64,000 bases of DNA from Gavia stellata (Eukaryota; Chordata; Aves; Gaviiformes; Gaviidae): positions 8,249,208 through 8,313,207 of the forward strand of contig NC_082619.1 in the NCBI RefSeq assembly GCF_030936135.1, in the 5' to 3' direction. The notes under the pieces were generated by a model. That model saw nothing but the letters and a program-made list of their open reading frames with translations, did no database searches and was not told where the DNA came from. Position numbers and translations under genes: made by a program. This document shows positions 26,701-39,500 of the stretch, one piece after another; the stretch's first letter is position 1; every line of letters starts with the position of its first letter.

Positions 26701-28695
26701 AGAAAAACATCCTCAAGTATCTCTAATAATTTTGAAACTTTGGGTAGAGACGAGGAAATGCCTGAAAAGCTGATTTTCTGATTTCTCACATTGAATCCTC
26801 TATTATTAATTGCATGTTTTGCTGCGGGGGAGAAGCTGCTGAATGAACTAGAAAAAAAGATCCCCGTTTTCCCATTGATTTGGAAACAAGAGTTGCACCT
26901 TGCAAAGCTAATATTAACATTATCCACTGAAAACGCTAACGTGGAGTCCAACAATGTGATTTTTTTTTTTTTTGCATTCAGCTCTACTTCTAATACAGTT
27001 TTACGGCTGTTTTATTAGTCAAGGAGGTCATATTCACCTGGGGGGTGGTGGACAACTGTCTGCAATACTTTGATTTTTTAAATGTTTTAAGGTATCAGTG
27101 ACCATGCTGAAAAAAAAATCAACTTCTCAACTTAGTCTTTAATTATTTTTATTTGAAAGAGGAGGTAATATATTGCTAGCAAAAAAGCAGCTTATAAATC
27201 TGAGACTCTTCTAGGTAGACGCAAGCTCTTCGGGAAATACATTTCCACCTTAATGGCAATATTTCAGTGATAGCTGAAATAATTTTATTTCATAAGGAAA
27301 TTTAGGATACTTTGATCTCAGGTTGCTGCCAAAACCTGAAGTACTGCTGCTTCCGAAATGAAAAAGCCCTTACGGATTTTATTGCTCACCATTTCTTTCC
27401 TCCATGCAAACGCCCCGGGAATTGGCTGCAATTCCTGCCCTCCTCGACCCCCAGCCCCCCCAAATTCACTCTTTGCCCAAGATTTGATCATTGCCTTGAG
27501 CTGATCTGCAAGGGGTTGGCAGGGGCTTGGCGATCCTCTGCTCCTTTCGTCATCTGGATGCCTATGGTCAAGAGCTCATGCGGCTAAATTGATTTAAGAG
27601 GTGGGAAAAAAAGAGTAAGAGAGGATTAATGCATAAAATAAAAAATATAAAAAATAAGAAAGGATTAACGCATAAAATAGCAGCTTTCGACCCTTCCCTG
27701 CATTTGGCTGCCGATAAATCCGCGGGGCTGACAGCTTTGCACCGTTATCCCAAGATTCATGGCCTGGGGCTCCCGCGTGAAACACCCGTCCAGCTTTTCC
27801 CGTGGGCGCCAGGCGCTTCCCCGGATATTTACGGTGCCCGAGTGCCTTTGTTTCCCCCAAGATAAATATACTGCTATTGGCAACAGCTGTCTCTCATTTT
27901 TATCCCTTTTTTTTTTACATTTGCCTATAAGTCCTATTCTCCAAACAAATCAACGCTCATAAAGCCTTAACGAACGGCTTGATTTTAGCAGGTTAGATGA
28001 TATTCAGCAATTAAATTGGGCTCCGGACTGCCACCTTCTGGGAATATATTCAGCTGAAAAGCTCGCACCCCACAATAAATTGTCGCACGCTAGAGGTAGG
28101 TTCGCTCCTGGCATGAACAATAGATGCCAAGCAGGGCTTTTTTCTCTAAATAGCAATCTCTTATTTTTTTAGCTTCCTACCGAGATGTCTAGACCGTCAC
28201 GGTGCTGAATTCTGCTTTTCTCCAGCTGCAGCTATTTCTGGTGGGGAGATTTCCCCTTGGTGTTACCCCTTGAGGACGTGCCTGCAGCCATGAGCTGAGT
28301 TTTGACATTGGACACTGAAGATTTTAAGCTGCGAGTTCACTCAGGAGCAGATAATTTTGCCTCCCACTATTTTGCTGTTGGGGAAAAAAAGATGAAAAGC
28401 ATTTCATTTTTAATCCCATAAATGCAATATCCTTCTGTCTGCGAGAGGTCTCCGTCATGCAAGGATCCTGGTCAGCCTTCCTAATGCAAAGGATTTTGGG
28501 TGCGGTCTGTTAATATTCAACTCACGGGCCATCTATACTAATACTAATGTAAGAAAAGTAATTATGCATTGCTTTTTTTTAATTTATTCATGCAAAGTAA
28601 TGAGTGGTTGATGCTCATCCCATGCAGACAACGCTCGACTTTCCATGTGGGCGTGGTGCATTTGTGCACTTGGGGTTTCCTGTAAAGCCCGAATC
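20791..28695. other. Long non-coding stretch, no gene seen
   Basis: Unique DNA. Minor structures are a 21-base duplication with an inverted core (TTGGGCAA against TTGCCCAA) at about 21774-21825 and two 21-base copies of GCAAATATTAAATAAATAAAT at 25628-25671. The part at 28010-28110 is complex and AT-rich. No exon, RNA gene or CpG island was recognised. Confidence 0.5.
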
Positions 28696-28895
28696 CTCAT
28701 GGAGAAGACCAGAATATTGCGAATCTTCCCCCAAAGAACAGTGGACCTCACGGAGAAGACCAGAATATTGCGAATCTTCCCCCAAACAACTGTGGACCTC
28801 ACGGAGAAGACCAGAATATTGCTAATCTTGCCCCATACAACTGTGGACCTCATGGAGAAGACCAGAATATTGCCAATCTTCCCCAAAAACCTGTG
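28696..28895. repeat. Exact 51-bp tandem repeat, four copies
   Basis: Units start at 28696, 28747, 28798 and 28849, each 51 bases apart, with CTCAYGGAGAAGACCAGAAT followed by ATTGCGAATCTTCCCCC and a CTGTGGAC box. The last copy is partial. Because 51 is a multiple of three and no stop falls in some frames, both strands stay open across the array. Confidence 0.93.
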
Positions 28896-30421
28896 GAGAC
28901 TGATCTGAAGACCCCAAATCTGCCTCGGTTTTTACTGAGCCCATCCCCATTCCTCTGCCTTGTGTGAGAGTGTTTCTTCCTGCATGTCACTATTTCATGG
29001 CAAAAATGATGCTGATGTTATTTTTTGGTAGATTCCCTCACAATATCAGATGACTTTACGTAACTTCTTGCATTTCTTCATGGCGTGGCACCGCAGCTCT
29101 TCTTCAGATGAGAAGTCAACAGGGAGCCCCACGCAGTGATGAGCGTTGCAATGGGGCGAACACTTTGAGAGATGTCTTCTCTTACACAAATGAGTAATTG
29201 CAGGGAGAAATAAATTTTCGGAGGCTCTGGGGAGATTTTACCAGGTGGCTTTGTGAGTTGGCTCGATACAGAGCTCAGAGCCTCAGAGAGGACTCAGGAC
29301 AGGGGTTTTTTTGAGGATTGAAGCAAGATTATTGGCTTTTCTTCTGAAGCAACCACACAGCTGCAGTGAAATAATAGGAGAAGAGGCATTTGGGGGCCAA
29401 GAGTTGCTTTGTGGTTACATCTGCCTCCAGGTCTATCCTTGGGGACAGCATCCAGCCAAGACCTCCTCTACAAATTTGTCCCTTCCTTGTGCCCCTCTTT
29501 TTTTGCCATCTCCTTGGGACCTGAAGATACCAAAAAAAGAGTCCATTTCCCCCTCAAATAAATACACATTTACAGAAAGCAGAGCAACTTCAAGAGATGT
29601 TGAGGGCGACATGTCTCAGACTGCCTCCTGGGTTCAAGGACATCCATATGGGATGTGCAAAATCAGGGCTTGCTCCCAGTTCAAATCAAGCAAGTGTTTG
29701 AACACTCTTTCTTCATTTCTGTGCGTTCAATCACCATGAGGTTGGTCAGCTCAACATAGGAGTCAACTGGGTTGGTCAACGCAATATAGGAGTCAACTAT
29801 TTCGGTCAACTCAACATCAGATACTCGATGTCCCTTCTGGATTGAGCATGCAGTGCTTGAGGATGTGACTTCATGGTGGCTAAAGGCAAAGAGACGTATA
29901 GGTTGGGGTTTTTTTAGTGTATAATTTCAGAAAATGGAAAGTTTTGTATTTAAGACTTGTCTTACTGTTTCCAAAAAGGAGGAATAACTGGAAAGGGGAT
30001 GGAAATCCCCATTTAGACACTGCAGTTATAGGCATAAGGGGTGGAAAGAAAATGCCCTGGGTGCACCACGGTTCACAAGAGGGAAAATATAATGAGGTTC
30101 ACCGATGGCAGCCATCATCTCCAAGAGCTCTGCCCTGGCCTGGCTGCTCTCCAGGGAAGATCTCCTTGCCAGCAACCCTCTTCGCTTTGCCCCCGATGCA
30201 TTCCTTATCCAAAATCACAAATCTTAAATAATCATCAAATTATGATAAGGGTCATCAAATCATCTTGGGTTTCTTCCAGGGACTGGGTGGTGGAGCACTG
30301 TGCCAGGGTGCTTGTGCGAGGAATGTCACCTCTCCTTTCTGTCCCTTTTTTTTTTCCTTTCTGTGGGTTTTTTTCTGGGGGGAGATCCCCCTTAATTCAG
30401 TGGCATTTCTCCTGCCTGCAG
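28896..30421. other. Non-coding stretch ending in the splice acceptor of PKNOX2 coding exon 1
   Basis: Mostly unique DNA. A small 30-base repeat with core GGTTGGTCARCTCAACAT AGG AGTCAACT lies at about 29740-29820 (2.7 copies). The end (30350-30421) has a T-rich stretch and CTCCTGCCTGCAG, a good acceptor, so this is intron joining an unseen 5' UTR exon. Confidence 0.6.
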
Positions 30422-30530
30422 GTTCTCGATGTGACTCCCACCCAGGATGCACCATGTCTCCCCGGCACCGGCTCTGACGATGATGGCCACCCAGACGGTG
30501 CCCCCTCCTCCTTACCAAGACACCCCACAG
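30422..30530 (+). CDS. PKNOX2: PKNOX2 coding exon 1 (5' UTR 30422-30446, CDS 30447-30530)
   Basis: Acceptor CTGCCTGCAG precedes 30422 and donor GTGAGT follows 30530. The ATG at 30447 has A at -3 and gives [16 protein letters not shown], matching the human start region where the [12 protein letters not shown] block is conserved. An internal start at the ATG pair 30480/30483 is possible. It ends in phase 0 after 28 codons. Confidence 0.93.
30429..30434 (+). promoter_or_regulatory. Minimal start-stop upstream ORF before PKNOX2 ATG
   Basis: In the 25 bases of 5' UTR on this exon there is ATG immediately followed by TGA, 12 bases before the main ATG at 30447. A second out-of-frame ATG at 30454 opens a seven-codon frame ending in TGA at 30475-30477, two bases before the in-frame ATG pair at 30480/30483. 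Start-stop elements are known to hold ribosomes at the initiation site; whether this one acts so is inference. Confidence 0.5.
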
Positions 30531-33500
30531 GTGAGTGTCCTCCAGCATCCATGGACTCCTCCAGACCCTTGGTGACCCCCAACTCCTGCATTAATTACTC
30601 TGCCTTCCTAAATAATGACCATTACAAAGTTTTTCACCCCAAAAAGTTCATTTCAGAGACTGGCAAAAATTAAAAACCCTCTTGACACCATCTCCAGGGT
30701 TGAAGGGTTTTGGGTCAAACTATAGGGCTTTTTTTCCCCTTTCTGGCTTATTTTGGGGTCTCAGGGTCTTCTTGGAAAGCCAACACGGTGGCATGTTTGC
30801 AGCCAGCAGGTTAATAAGCTGGAAAGATGAAACATCTGGCTAAACCGGGATGGGTTTAGCCATAGGAATGGCCTTTTGATTTATTTTTACGGTGTTTTTT
30901 GGCAACCCATTGTGCAGGGAAAAAAGTCTTCATCTACAATGTTGCTCTAAGGGGTTGAATAACTTTTCTGAGCATCGTTAGGGAGTTAAGTTGTTACAAG
31001 AAGAGGAGTTTGTCCAAGAGAAACTGTACTGGAGCACCCCAATGGGCTGTACATAGTGGCTGAGGTTGGATTTCAGAGATAGTCACGCACCTTGCAGCCC
31101 ATCCCGAGACTTTTCTGGGGGAAAATCCACATCACATTTCCACTTTCCTGGCTACAATGACCAAATGGGGATGATCCGGACTGAGCGCTGAACTGGCTCT
31201 GCGTTCAAAGCACCTTTTTTGGGGGGTTCATATGGGAAATTTTGAATTTCTCCCCCATTTGCTGCATATCTTGGATGCAAAAGGAGAAAAATTTCCCCTC
31301 CCAGGAAAAAAAATAAATAATCAAGCCTGTTCTCTGCAAGCTAAAATAAATAAATAGACTTTTACCCCCCCCTGAAGCTGCCCTGGTCTCCTTTCCGCTC
31401 GTCTCCTTTGGTGGGAAAAGGTCACTTCTCTCAAACGACACCTCGGTGGGGTTTTTATGGCTCTTCCGACTTCTGTGTCATCATTTGTTCGCTTCGCCGC
31501 TCCGCTCCGAGAGGGTTTTTTTCTCAATTTTTTTTTTCCCCGCGTTGAAACACGTGGCCTTTCTCGCTTACGCAGCGGGGAGCCGCGATGCTGTTTTAGT
31601 CCTAATGGGCAATTTAAGGGACTTTTAAAATAGCTGAGATTTTCTGCAGCATCCTATGGAGATGTCCCCCCTACCTTCCCCATCCCTGTCCCTTATCTGC
31701 TCCCTGTTTTAATACGTTGAATTTTGGGGACCCTCAGGAGCATCGTTGCCCAAATACCTCTTTTTTTCCCCTATTGAGGGCATTGCTCAAACATTTTTCC
31801 TTCAGTTTAGAGGGTTTGGAGGAAAAGCTGCAGCCAAGAGTTGCTTTTTTTGACTCAACACTGTGAATCCCATGAGCTTTTCACCTGAAGATTTGGGATT
31901 TCTAGGGTTTGGAAAAGCAAATTGCACAAATTTCCTCTCCCCAAAGACAGGGTAGAGATAGGAGGGTCGGCGATAAATAAAAACAAAATCAATTTTGAGC
32001 GATACAACCAGCTCCTCATCATCAAGAGGACCGTTTTGGGGAGGAAAATGCCAAAAAAGGGGTTTGGGGGAGCTTTGCATTAATACTATGCTGCAGAAGC
32101 TGTGCAAGTGATCACGCTCACTGTCAGAAATGTGCAAAAATTAAGCGGAAATGATGGGAAAAGCTGCCTTTTGGAGGAAAAAAATAATGCTTACGTAATC
32201 ACCTGGTTCTGCTGAAGGGGTGTAATACGGAGCGCCATTTACACCGAGCGTGATCGCGCTCGCCGAGCAACTCTACCTGTTGAAATTAAAGCGTCTGCGT
32301 AAAAATCCGTACATTTTCCATAATAAATTAAAAGAAAAAGTCACGGGAAAGTCATCAGCCATTTAATTGTCAAAGTTAGCAAAATGAGTTTCTTTTAAAA
32401 ATACTCATTTTCAGCACTGGAATCGATGAAAGCAGCTTTGCCCCCCCCCCAAAAAAAAGTGGTTTTTAGGTGGTTACATCAGGGACAAAAATAGAAAATT
32501 AAAAAAATATAGTTTTTTAAAAAGTATAAAAATATTTTTTTAAAAAGTGACAGATTAAAAATTGGGTGGAGATGTTGATTTTTCAGTAGGATCGATGAAA
32601 CCCCCAACTCCTTGTGTCCTCGGTGCATTTTTGGGCTCAGAACCACTGTTTTCAGCACGTGTGATGGCAGTGAGAAATTTCACTGTGAAATGCGAAGGAA
32701 TAGGGTAAATATTGCTGATTTAAGATATTTTCTTGCCCTGAAGACCTTCAAGGTGGTTGCTCTCTGGAGTTGATGTATTTGGCCGTAGCCTTCAAAAAAC
32801 CCCTAAACCAAGAGGGATTACAGCATTTAAACTGGTGGGAAGCCCCCCTGATGCAGCCGCTAACTCCGGCAAAGGATTTTCTTCCTAAAGAAGCAAAAAC
32901 CCCCCGAAATATATAAAAAGGAATATAACTGGGAGGTGATGCGCATCATCGAGCAAGCGGCGCCTCAAAAATCTCTGCTTTAATTGGGAGTTTTGCAAAA
33001 AACACAGGGATTTTTAAACTTTTAAAATTTTTTTTACATTTTAAAAACTTTTTACAATTTTTTTTATTTTTTACAATTCTAAAAATATTAACATAGTTTT
33101 TTACATATTTACATTTTTGCATATTTTAACAAATGTTAACATTTTTACATAATAATTTGTCAGTTTTTAACCTTTTAAAAGTTTTAAAAATATATTTTTC
33201 ATGTATTTTTTGTACACTTTTTTACCTCTTTTTTTACTATTTTTTAACCTTTTTTAACCTTTTTTTTTTTAGTATTTTTTTCCCCTTTTTTTTAAACTTT
33301 TTTTTTTTTTACTCTCCTCCCCCCCCGCCTTTTTTTTCCCCTCCTGCAACTATTTTTGGCCACTTACTGGAAAAAAATTTAAAAAAATCCCCGCCTGCAT
33401 TCTTTTTCAACACCTGCAACTTTCATACCGAAATCCAGCCCCTTTTCCCCCATATTTCCCATTTTCCCACTGCCGAGACGCTCCCGCTCCTGTGCCAGAA

Positions 33501-36500
33501 ACCTGCTGCCTTCTTCCTCCTTTCCCATCCCCAGCTCCTCCCTGTAAAGCCATTTTTGGCTGCATTTTTGCCTTCTTCCCTGCCCAGCATCCCCCTCAGG
33601 CTGCAAATACTTGCATCTGAGCATCCTCTCACCTCTTCTTCCGCTGACTTGGGATTATTTTTTTTTTATTATTATTATTTTCTTTAGTCCAAGGTGAGGT
33701 AATGGCTTCGAAACAGCCGCAGAGGAGGCTTTTTTTTTTTGGATAATAGCCCAATTAGTTGCAGACTCAGCTGGAAAGAGCCAACTTGGCAGGACTTTGG
33801 GGCAGGATGCGAAAAGGGCTTTGGTGTCCCAGTAAATGAGTGTGACGAGGGGAAAAAATAAAAAAGGCAAAAAGCGAGGGAGGGAAAAGTAATTTTTCCC
33901 CCCAAAAAGTAATTTTCAAGGGAGATAATAGGGAGAAAAAAGGGGAAGAAGAGAAAGAGGATGGGGAGATATTCAGTGGCATGGCTGGAGCATCCTAAAA
34001 TCTGTTTGCATTTTGGTTGTAGATAGAAAAAAGGGGGAAAAAAGAGAAATCCAAACTGCTGGGATAGGAACCCCAATATTTCACTGATTTATTTAGCACC
34101 GGGGAAGGGAAGAGGGATGGAAATCAAACCCACTTCTGGGTTGGGAGAATTAGAAATTAAACAGCGCCGGGTGAATTTACAGGTGCCAGAGCCAAACTTT
34201 GGAGTTATGAACAATAAAGGAGATTAAAGAAAAAAAGCGCCGTATCGGCAGCGAAAGGTCAGGCAGGAAATATTAAAGTCAAACATTTTAAAAGCAAAAG
34301 GGGCCGTGGTTTTGGCCCGGCTCAGGTTTACGCAGCTTTTAAGGGAGGTGAGAAATCTGCTTGTTTTCATGCCAAGAACCTGAGTATAAGGGTGGGTTTG
34401 GCTGGAGAAGACTGTGGGCGTACACGTGTATGCACATATGTATTTATAGGGGGGTGTGTGTGTATACATATAAACATTTTATTTATATATAAATAATAAC
34501 AGAAATAAATACAGAAGTCTATTAGACAAATAAATACATTGCTATTTGTCTATTAGACAAATAAATAATACATACAATATGTATTATATATATAATATAT
34601 TTTATAATATATACTTTCTATATAAATAAACACAGAAATATATAAGTATATTAGACAAATAAATAATATATATAGATATTTTATATTTATATAACTAAAC
34701 ACAGAAATGAGTATATAAGTATATTAGACAAAAATCAATTATATATATAGAATTTAGCAAGAGGCAGAGGTTTCCTTTTGCTACCCAGCTGAAGGGAAGA
34801 TTGAAGATTTACCGATGAAAACAGGCAAATGCTCATTTTTTACACTATTTCCACACCAGAGCAGGTGAAACATCCACTTTGCATTAATTTTCCACTGAGA
34901 TTTTGAGCTAAAACCAGAGGATTTGGGGGATTTGGGGGCGTTGCTGATGCATTTGAACCCAAATTGATTGAATTTCTCCTTGAATTTTTTTTTTTTAACC
35001 GAATCTTGTGAAGCTAAAGGGATGCATTATGGCGTACATCGGACCCGTCTGCAGCCCGGCAGCAAATAATTCTGCTTTCTTTAATGCAATTGTTAATTTG
35101 AAGTGGAAATTGACCCTAAATACGTGCAATCCTGTACACATGGGGCTGGCAGTTTTGGGGGTGATGCTGGAAGGATGGGCAGTGATTTGCACATGCGCTG
35201 GCATGCACGCGTCTCACATCTTAAATACATGTATTTAACTAAAATAAATGCAGTTTTGAAAAAAGCAAAATGTTAGTTAGCAGAACGATTTATCGCATAG
35301 CAGACGTAATCGCCTGTAGATTTCCAGCCCCAGCGCGTTGCGATTCCCATTGCATCAGTGATCTGGGGCAGCGTGGGGGGTAAAGACGGGTGATTTGGGC
35401 ACAGGCAAAAAAAAAAAAGATTGATTTTTTTTTCTTCTTTTTGGCTGGCTTCTCGTGGTGCAAAAATGACTCATCCCTGGGCTTGGCGAGTTGGAAGAGG
35501 CTCACGTCATTTTGGAAGAAAGTTTAAAATGCCTGTGTGTCTAGACAATAATACCTGCTTTGAAAAAAAATCGTGGCGAGCAGGAGGAGAGCGCTGCAAC
35601 TAACTTAATCTAGGACTTCTGCAAAGCATCGCTTAATGAATTACCGCCCCGCCTTTGCCTTGCTGGAGGTGCAATAAGGATGTTGGGACTTGTTTTTCCT
35701 GTTTTTTCCCCAAGTAAAAGGTGGAAAAAAGTGGGAAAAACCTAATCCTGCTGGTTCCAGGATTAGGTGAAATGCAGATATGTTTTCATACCCCCCCAAA
35801 CCATCCCGCTCAGAGCCCCATCATGGGGCTGCCTCCTCCTAAATTTTAAAAATTCAGTGCAGAAGGCTGCAAAACTCTGTGGAAAAGTGCAATAAACCCC
35901 ACTTTTGTTTTCCTTTCTTCCTTTTTTTCCCTGTCCTATATTTTTCCCCCTCCTCACAGATGACGGCCACAGCCCAGCAGCCCACCAAGGCGCAGCCCGT
36001 GCATCTTGCCACGCCGGCGGCGGCCGCCAATGCGCCAGTACCCGCCGCGGCCGGCGACCCTCAGGTGCAGCTGGAGGCCGACAAGCGAGCCGTCTACAGG
36101 TGATGCAAGCTAATATCAGTGTGCATTAATTAATTAATGCATTAATCAATGCATTATTCCATTAATGCATTAGTTATTGTAATGCATTATTAATGCATCG
36201 ATTTAGCGATGCATTAATTAATGCATTGGTTGATGCATCGATTCGTTGATGCATTCATTATTAAAATGCATTATTAATCTGCTATTAGTCAAATACATTA
36301 ATTAACACACAGGAACGGGGGGATTAGCAATTAGCTCCTTTTTAACAATACTATCAATAATAGTGCATGGTGATGGAACTCCTTCATGGACCTGGTTTTG
36401 CAGCGCACACCCCCCTCCCCAAAATCTTCACCCACCCCCACCGAAAATGCAAAATTTTCTTTTGCAAAAACATGCGATTTTGGGCCAAAAAAGCACCCAG

Positions 36501-39500
36501 AAGGAGTAAAGTCACGTGTTAACCTGAAATGTGCAGTTCATGCATCCATACGGGGTGCGGGCAGCAACGGGTGTCAGATGGATGTGCCTCTTCGGTCCGC
36601 TTCTTTTGTCATTTTGGAGATAATAATATATAATATTTTAATATATGCAGTAATGTTATCGTATAATTGTAATAAGCAACATTATAATTATGTAAATAGC
36701 ATAATTATATAAGTAATATATAAGTGATATGTAATTATTTACAGTGCTATAATGTATACAGTAATGATGTAACAGTAATGTAGAATATTATAATTAGGAT
36801 TAAGGTTTAAGGTTAAGGATTATCCCCTCGTTAATGGGCAGGCCATGGCGGCTTGTGAACCAAAAAATTGCATCTTGGAAGTGAAGGAATTAAAATATTT
36901 CAACTCCAAATATTCAAATATTACAAGTCCAAAAGGCCTGGAAAGGCGAATGAAGGTGTGGAATAAACCCACCGGCTTCCCAGGAAAATGCAAAGGATTA
37001 TTCGCAGCGGGTCTCAAGATTTTTTCCAACGATGGAAATAATTTTCTCAAGGCAAAAGAGGTCATTCGAGAAAAAAAACAACTTGTCTTTGCACTTCTGT
37101 GAGGATTTTTGCTGCGTTCGTGGGATAACAAAAACAAAAAAAAACCCTTTGGAGTTCTAACAGTCTTAATTTGAAGGTCAAAAAAATGCCAGAAATATCT
37201 TTTTGGAGGTAATTCCCACCCAGAAAAGTGGGGAAAAAATTGTTGGCCAGTCCCACGCGTGGAGTCGGTTGCCCAAACCTGGATGCTTGTTTTTGGGTGC
37301 CAGCCAAAACTACCCCCCAAGTATATCTTTATCTCTAAACCCACACCCAACGAGCCTTTTTTTGCTGCATGCAAAATCCGAATATTCACCTATACAGTGG
37401 TTAATATGGATTGTGTATATGTCATTGGATATCAAATGCACACAGGGGTTTTTTTAAGCCCTCCCAGGGCTGTACCCTCCACCCAAAACAATGTTTTTTC
37501 GTTAATTTTCAATAATTGCACCAAGGCAAGAGACATCAGCTGTAAGTGTTGGTCGATCAACCTGGGGGGAAATCGCCGGGAAAATGTGATGGGAAATATA
37601 AAAAGCGCTGGACAAGTCACCCCGCTGGGTTTTATGCTCTAGCAGGAGGTTTATCACCCATTAAAAAAATAGAAAAAAAGGGAAAAAAATTAATCCTCCC
37701 CCTCCCTGCTTGGGGTGGGAGCATCTTCGCAGGGACTGGTCCAGCAGCATCACTTCTCTGCTGCAATTTTTTTCCCAGCTAAAGTATTTTATTCACTTTA
37801 TGCAACAGTGAGACCGGGACTTCCCAACAGATTTTGGACCAGTAAAGATGATGCTCCCGTGGGAACCGATGCTTAAATCACCCCAGCACTGCAAACGGGA
37901 TTTTTCCAAGTGGGAAACAGCTGGATTTCTTTGCATTAAGTTTATTGTCTGTTTTTTTCTTGGAGGGAGGAAGGGGTACATTGGAGCTGGGTGAAAAAAA
38001 AATGCATGTTGTGATGTGCCCACGGTGCCGCCGGCTTGCGGGCAGAGCCCTGCTGAAGGTGCAAAATTAGGCCATTAGAGGAATTCATTTCTCTTTATTA
38101 GCCCATGTCGAATCCTTTTTATTAGTGGCTGCGAATGACCTCTCTCCTGCAGGAAAATGTCAGGGCCGGTTCAGCCCTTTTATTTGGAGGATTCCCTGGA
38201 AAAAAAAGGTTTTTAGCAAAACTGTATTCAGCAAAATCAGATTTTTCCACCCCAAAACTCTTCCTTGTGCTATGGGAATTATTTTCCACCTCCATAACAC
38301 TCATAATGGGGAAAATCCTCCTGTTTCCCCATGCTTCCTGGATATCCATCTATTTCCCCCCCAGATTTCATAGCAAGGATGGGCTCCAGCTCTCAATTTT
38401 CATGCCACAGCCTCTGCCTGCAAACCCGTGTCCTTCCACTGCCTGTTGTGGCCACAGGAAGGCTGGAAATGGAAAAAACAGCTTTTTTTTTTTTTTTGCA
38501 TGCAAAAAGGAAAAAAATGCACCAACAATTCAGCATATAGCTCGTGGCAGAAACTCAAATTCCACTGCTCCTCAACACCGCGCTCAGCTAGGGGCCTTGG
38601 TGCTCTCGCTTGACCCATACCTGGAGATTTTGCCCCTCCACCTTGTTTTATTTATGGTTTTATTTTATGTAATTTTATTTTTTTTTGTTTTATTTTCTAT
38701 TTATTTTGGTTTATTTTATTTTTATTTATTGACTGGATTGGATTAAATTTATTTTATTTTATTTTATTTTATTTTATTTTATTTTATTTTATTTTATTTT
38801 ATTTTATTTTATTCTATTCTATTCTATTCTATTCTATTCTATTCTATTTTTATTTCATTTTATTTCCAACTGAAAAGCAAACCATCACCCCCTCAGCCAC
38901 ATGCCTCCCCCTCCTCCTCCCTGCCAGCGCTCCAAGACATTCATGGGGGTCAATAGCAGCACTGCCCCAGTTATTAATACTGAAGAGTGCGAGGTGATGC
39001 TGGCAACGGTCTTAATCCCCCCTTGGTCGATGCAACCCCTCAAAGCAAAGGGACCACAAATTGCTCAGGGGCTGCAATCCCCCCCCTCCCCCCCAAAAAA
39101 CCCCCCCATCCTTGGGGTAATTCCATGCCTTTGCTCCTAATTGATGGAGCGGCTCTGGAAATGGCAGCGGGCACCTGCCGCTGAGCCGACGGTTTTTAAG
39201 TCCCAATAATTCAGCCCGCTGCCTGGAATTTGCCTTTCATATCCCTCGGCTAAGCCCCAGCGGGGCTGCCGAAATTATGAAATTATTTCCCCCACTCCCC
39301 GTTCTCCGCTCCAGCCTCAGTGAATCTTGCATTAAACCGGGATCAGGACAGATTAAACTATAATATGCTGTGGTATTAGCAGCTGCAAATGAAGACTTAG
39401 CCGAGGGGTTTAACCCCTTCGCCTGACTCCAGCTTGGAAAAGACTGGTGGGAAGGGATTGATAATCACCTTTTGGATCATCTTTTGGAGATAAAATGGTG

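Larger units (their letters stand above)
30531..35959 (+). other. PKNOX2 intron 1
   Basis: It holds an AT-rich low-complexity zone (about 32450-33320, with C10A8 at about 32440), and an AT-rich tandem tract at 34440-34750. A CpG-dense hairpin lies at 32245-32262. The region 32190-32420 looks complex and possibly conserved. No exon was seen inside it. Confidence 0.7.

Noticed and set aside
29311-29739. 142-codon open frame on the + strand
   Set aside because: No recognised domain or homologue, and inside the intron upstream of PKNOX2 coding exon 1.
1-30421. A neighbouring gene such as TMEM218 on the PKNOX2 5' side
   Set aside because: Expected from human gene order, but no reading frame here resembles it; it must lie outside the window.
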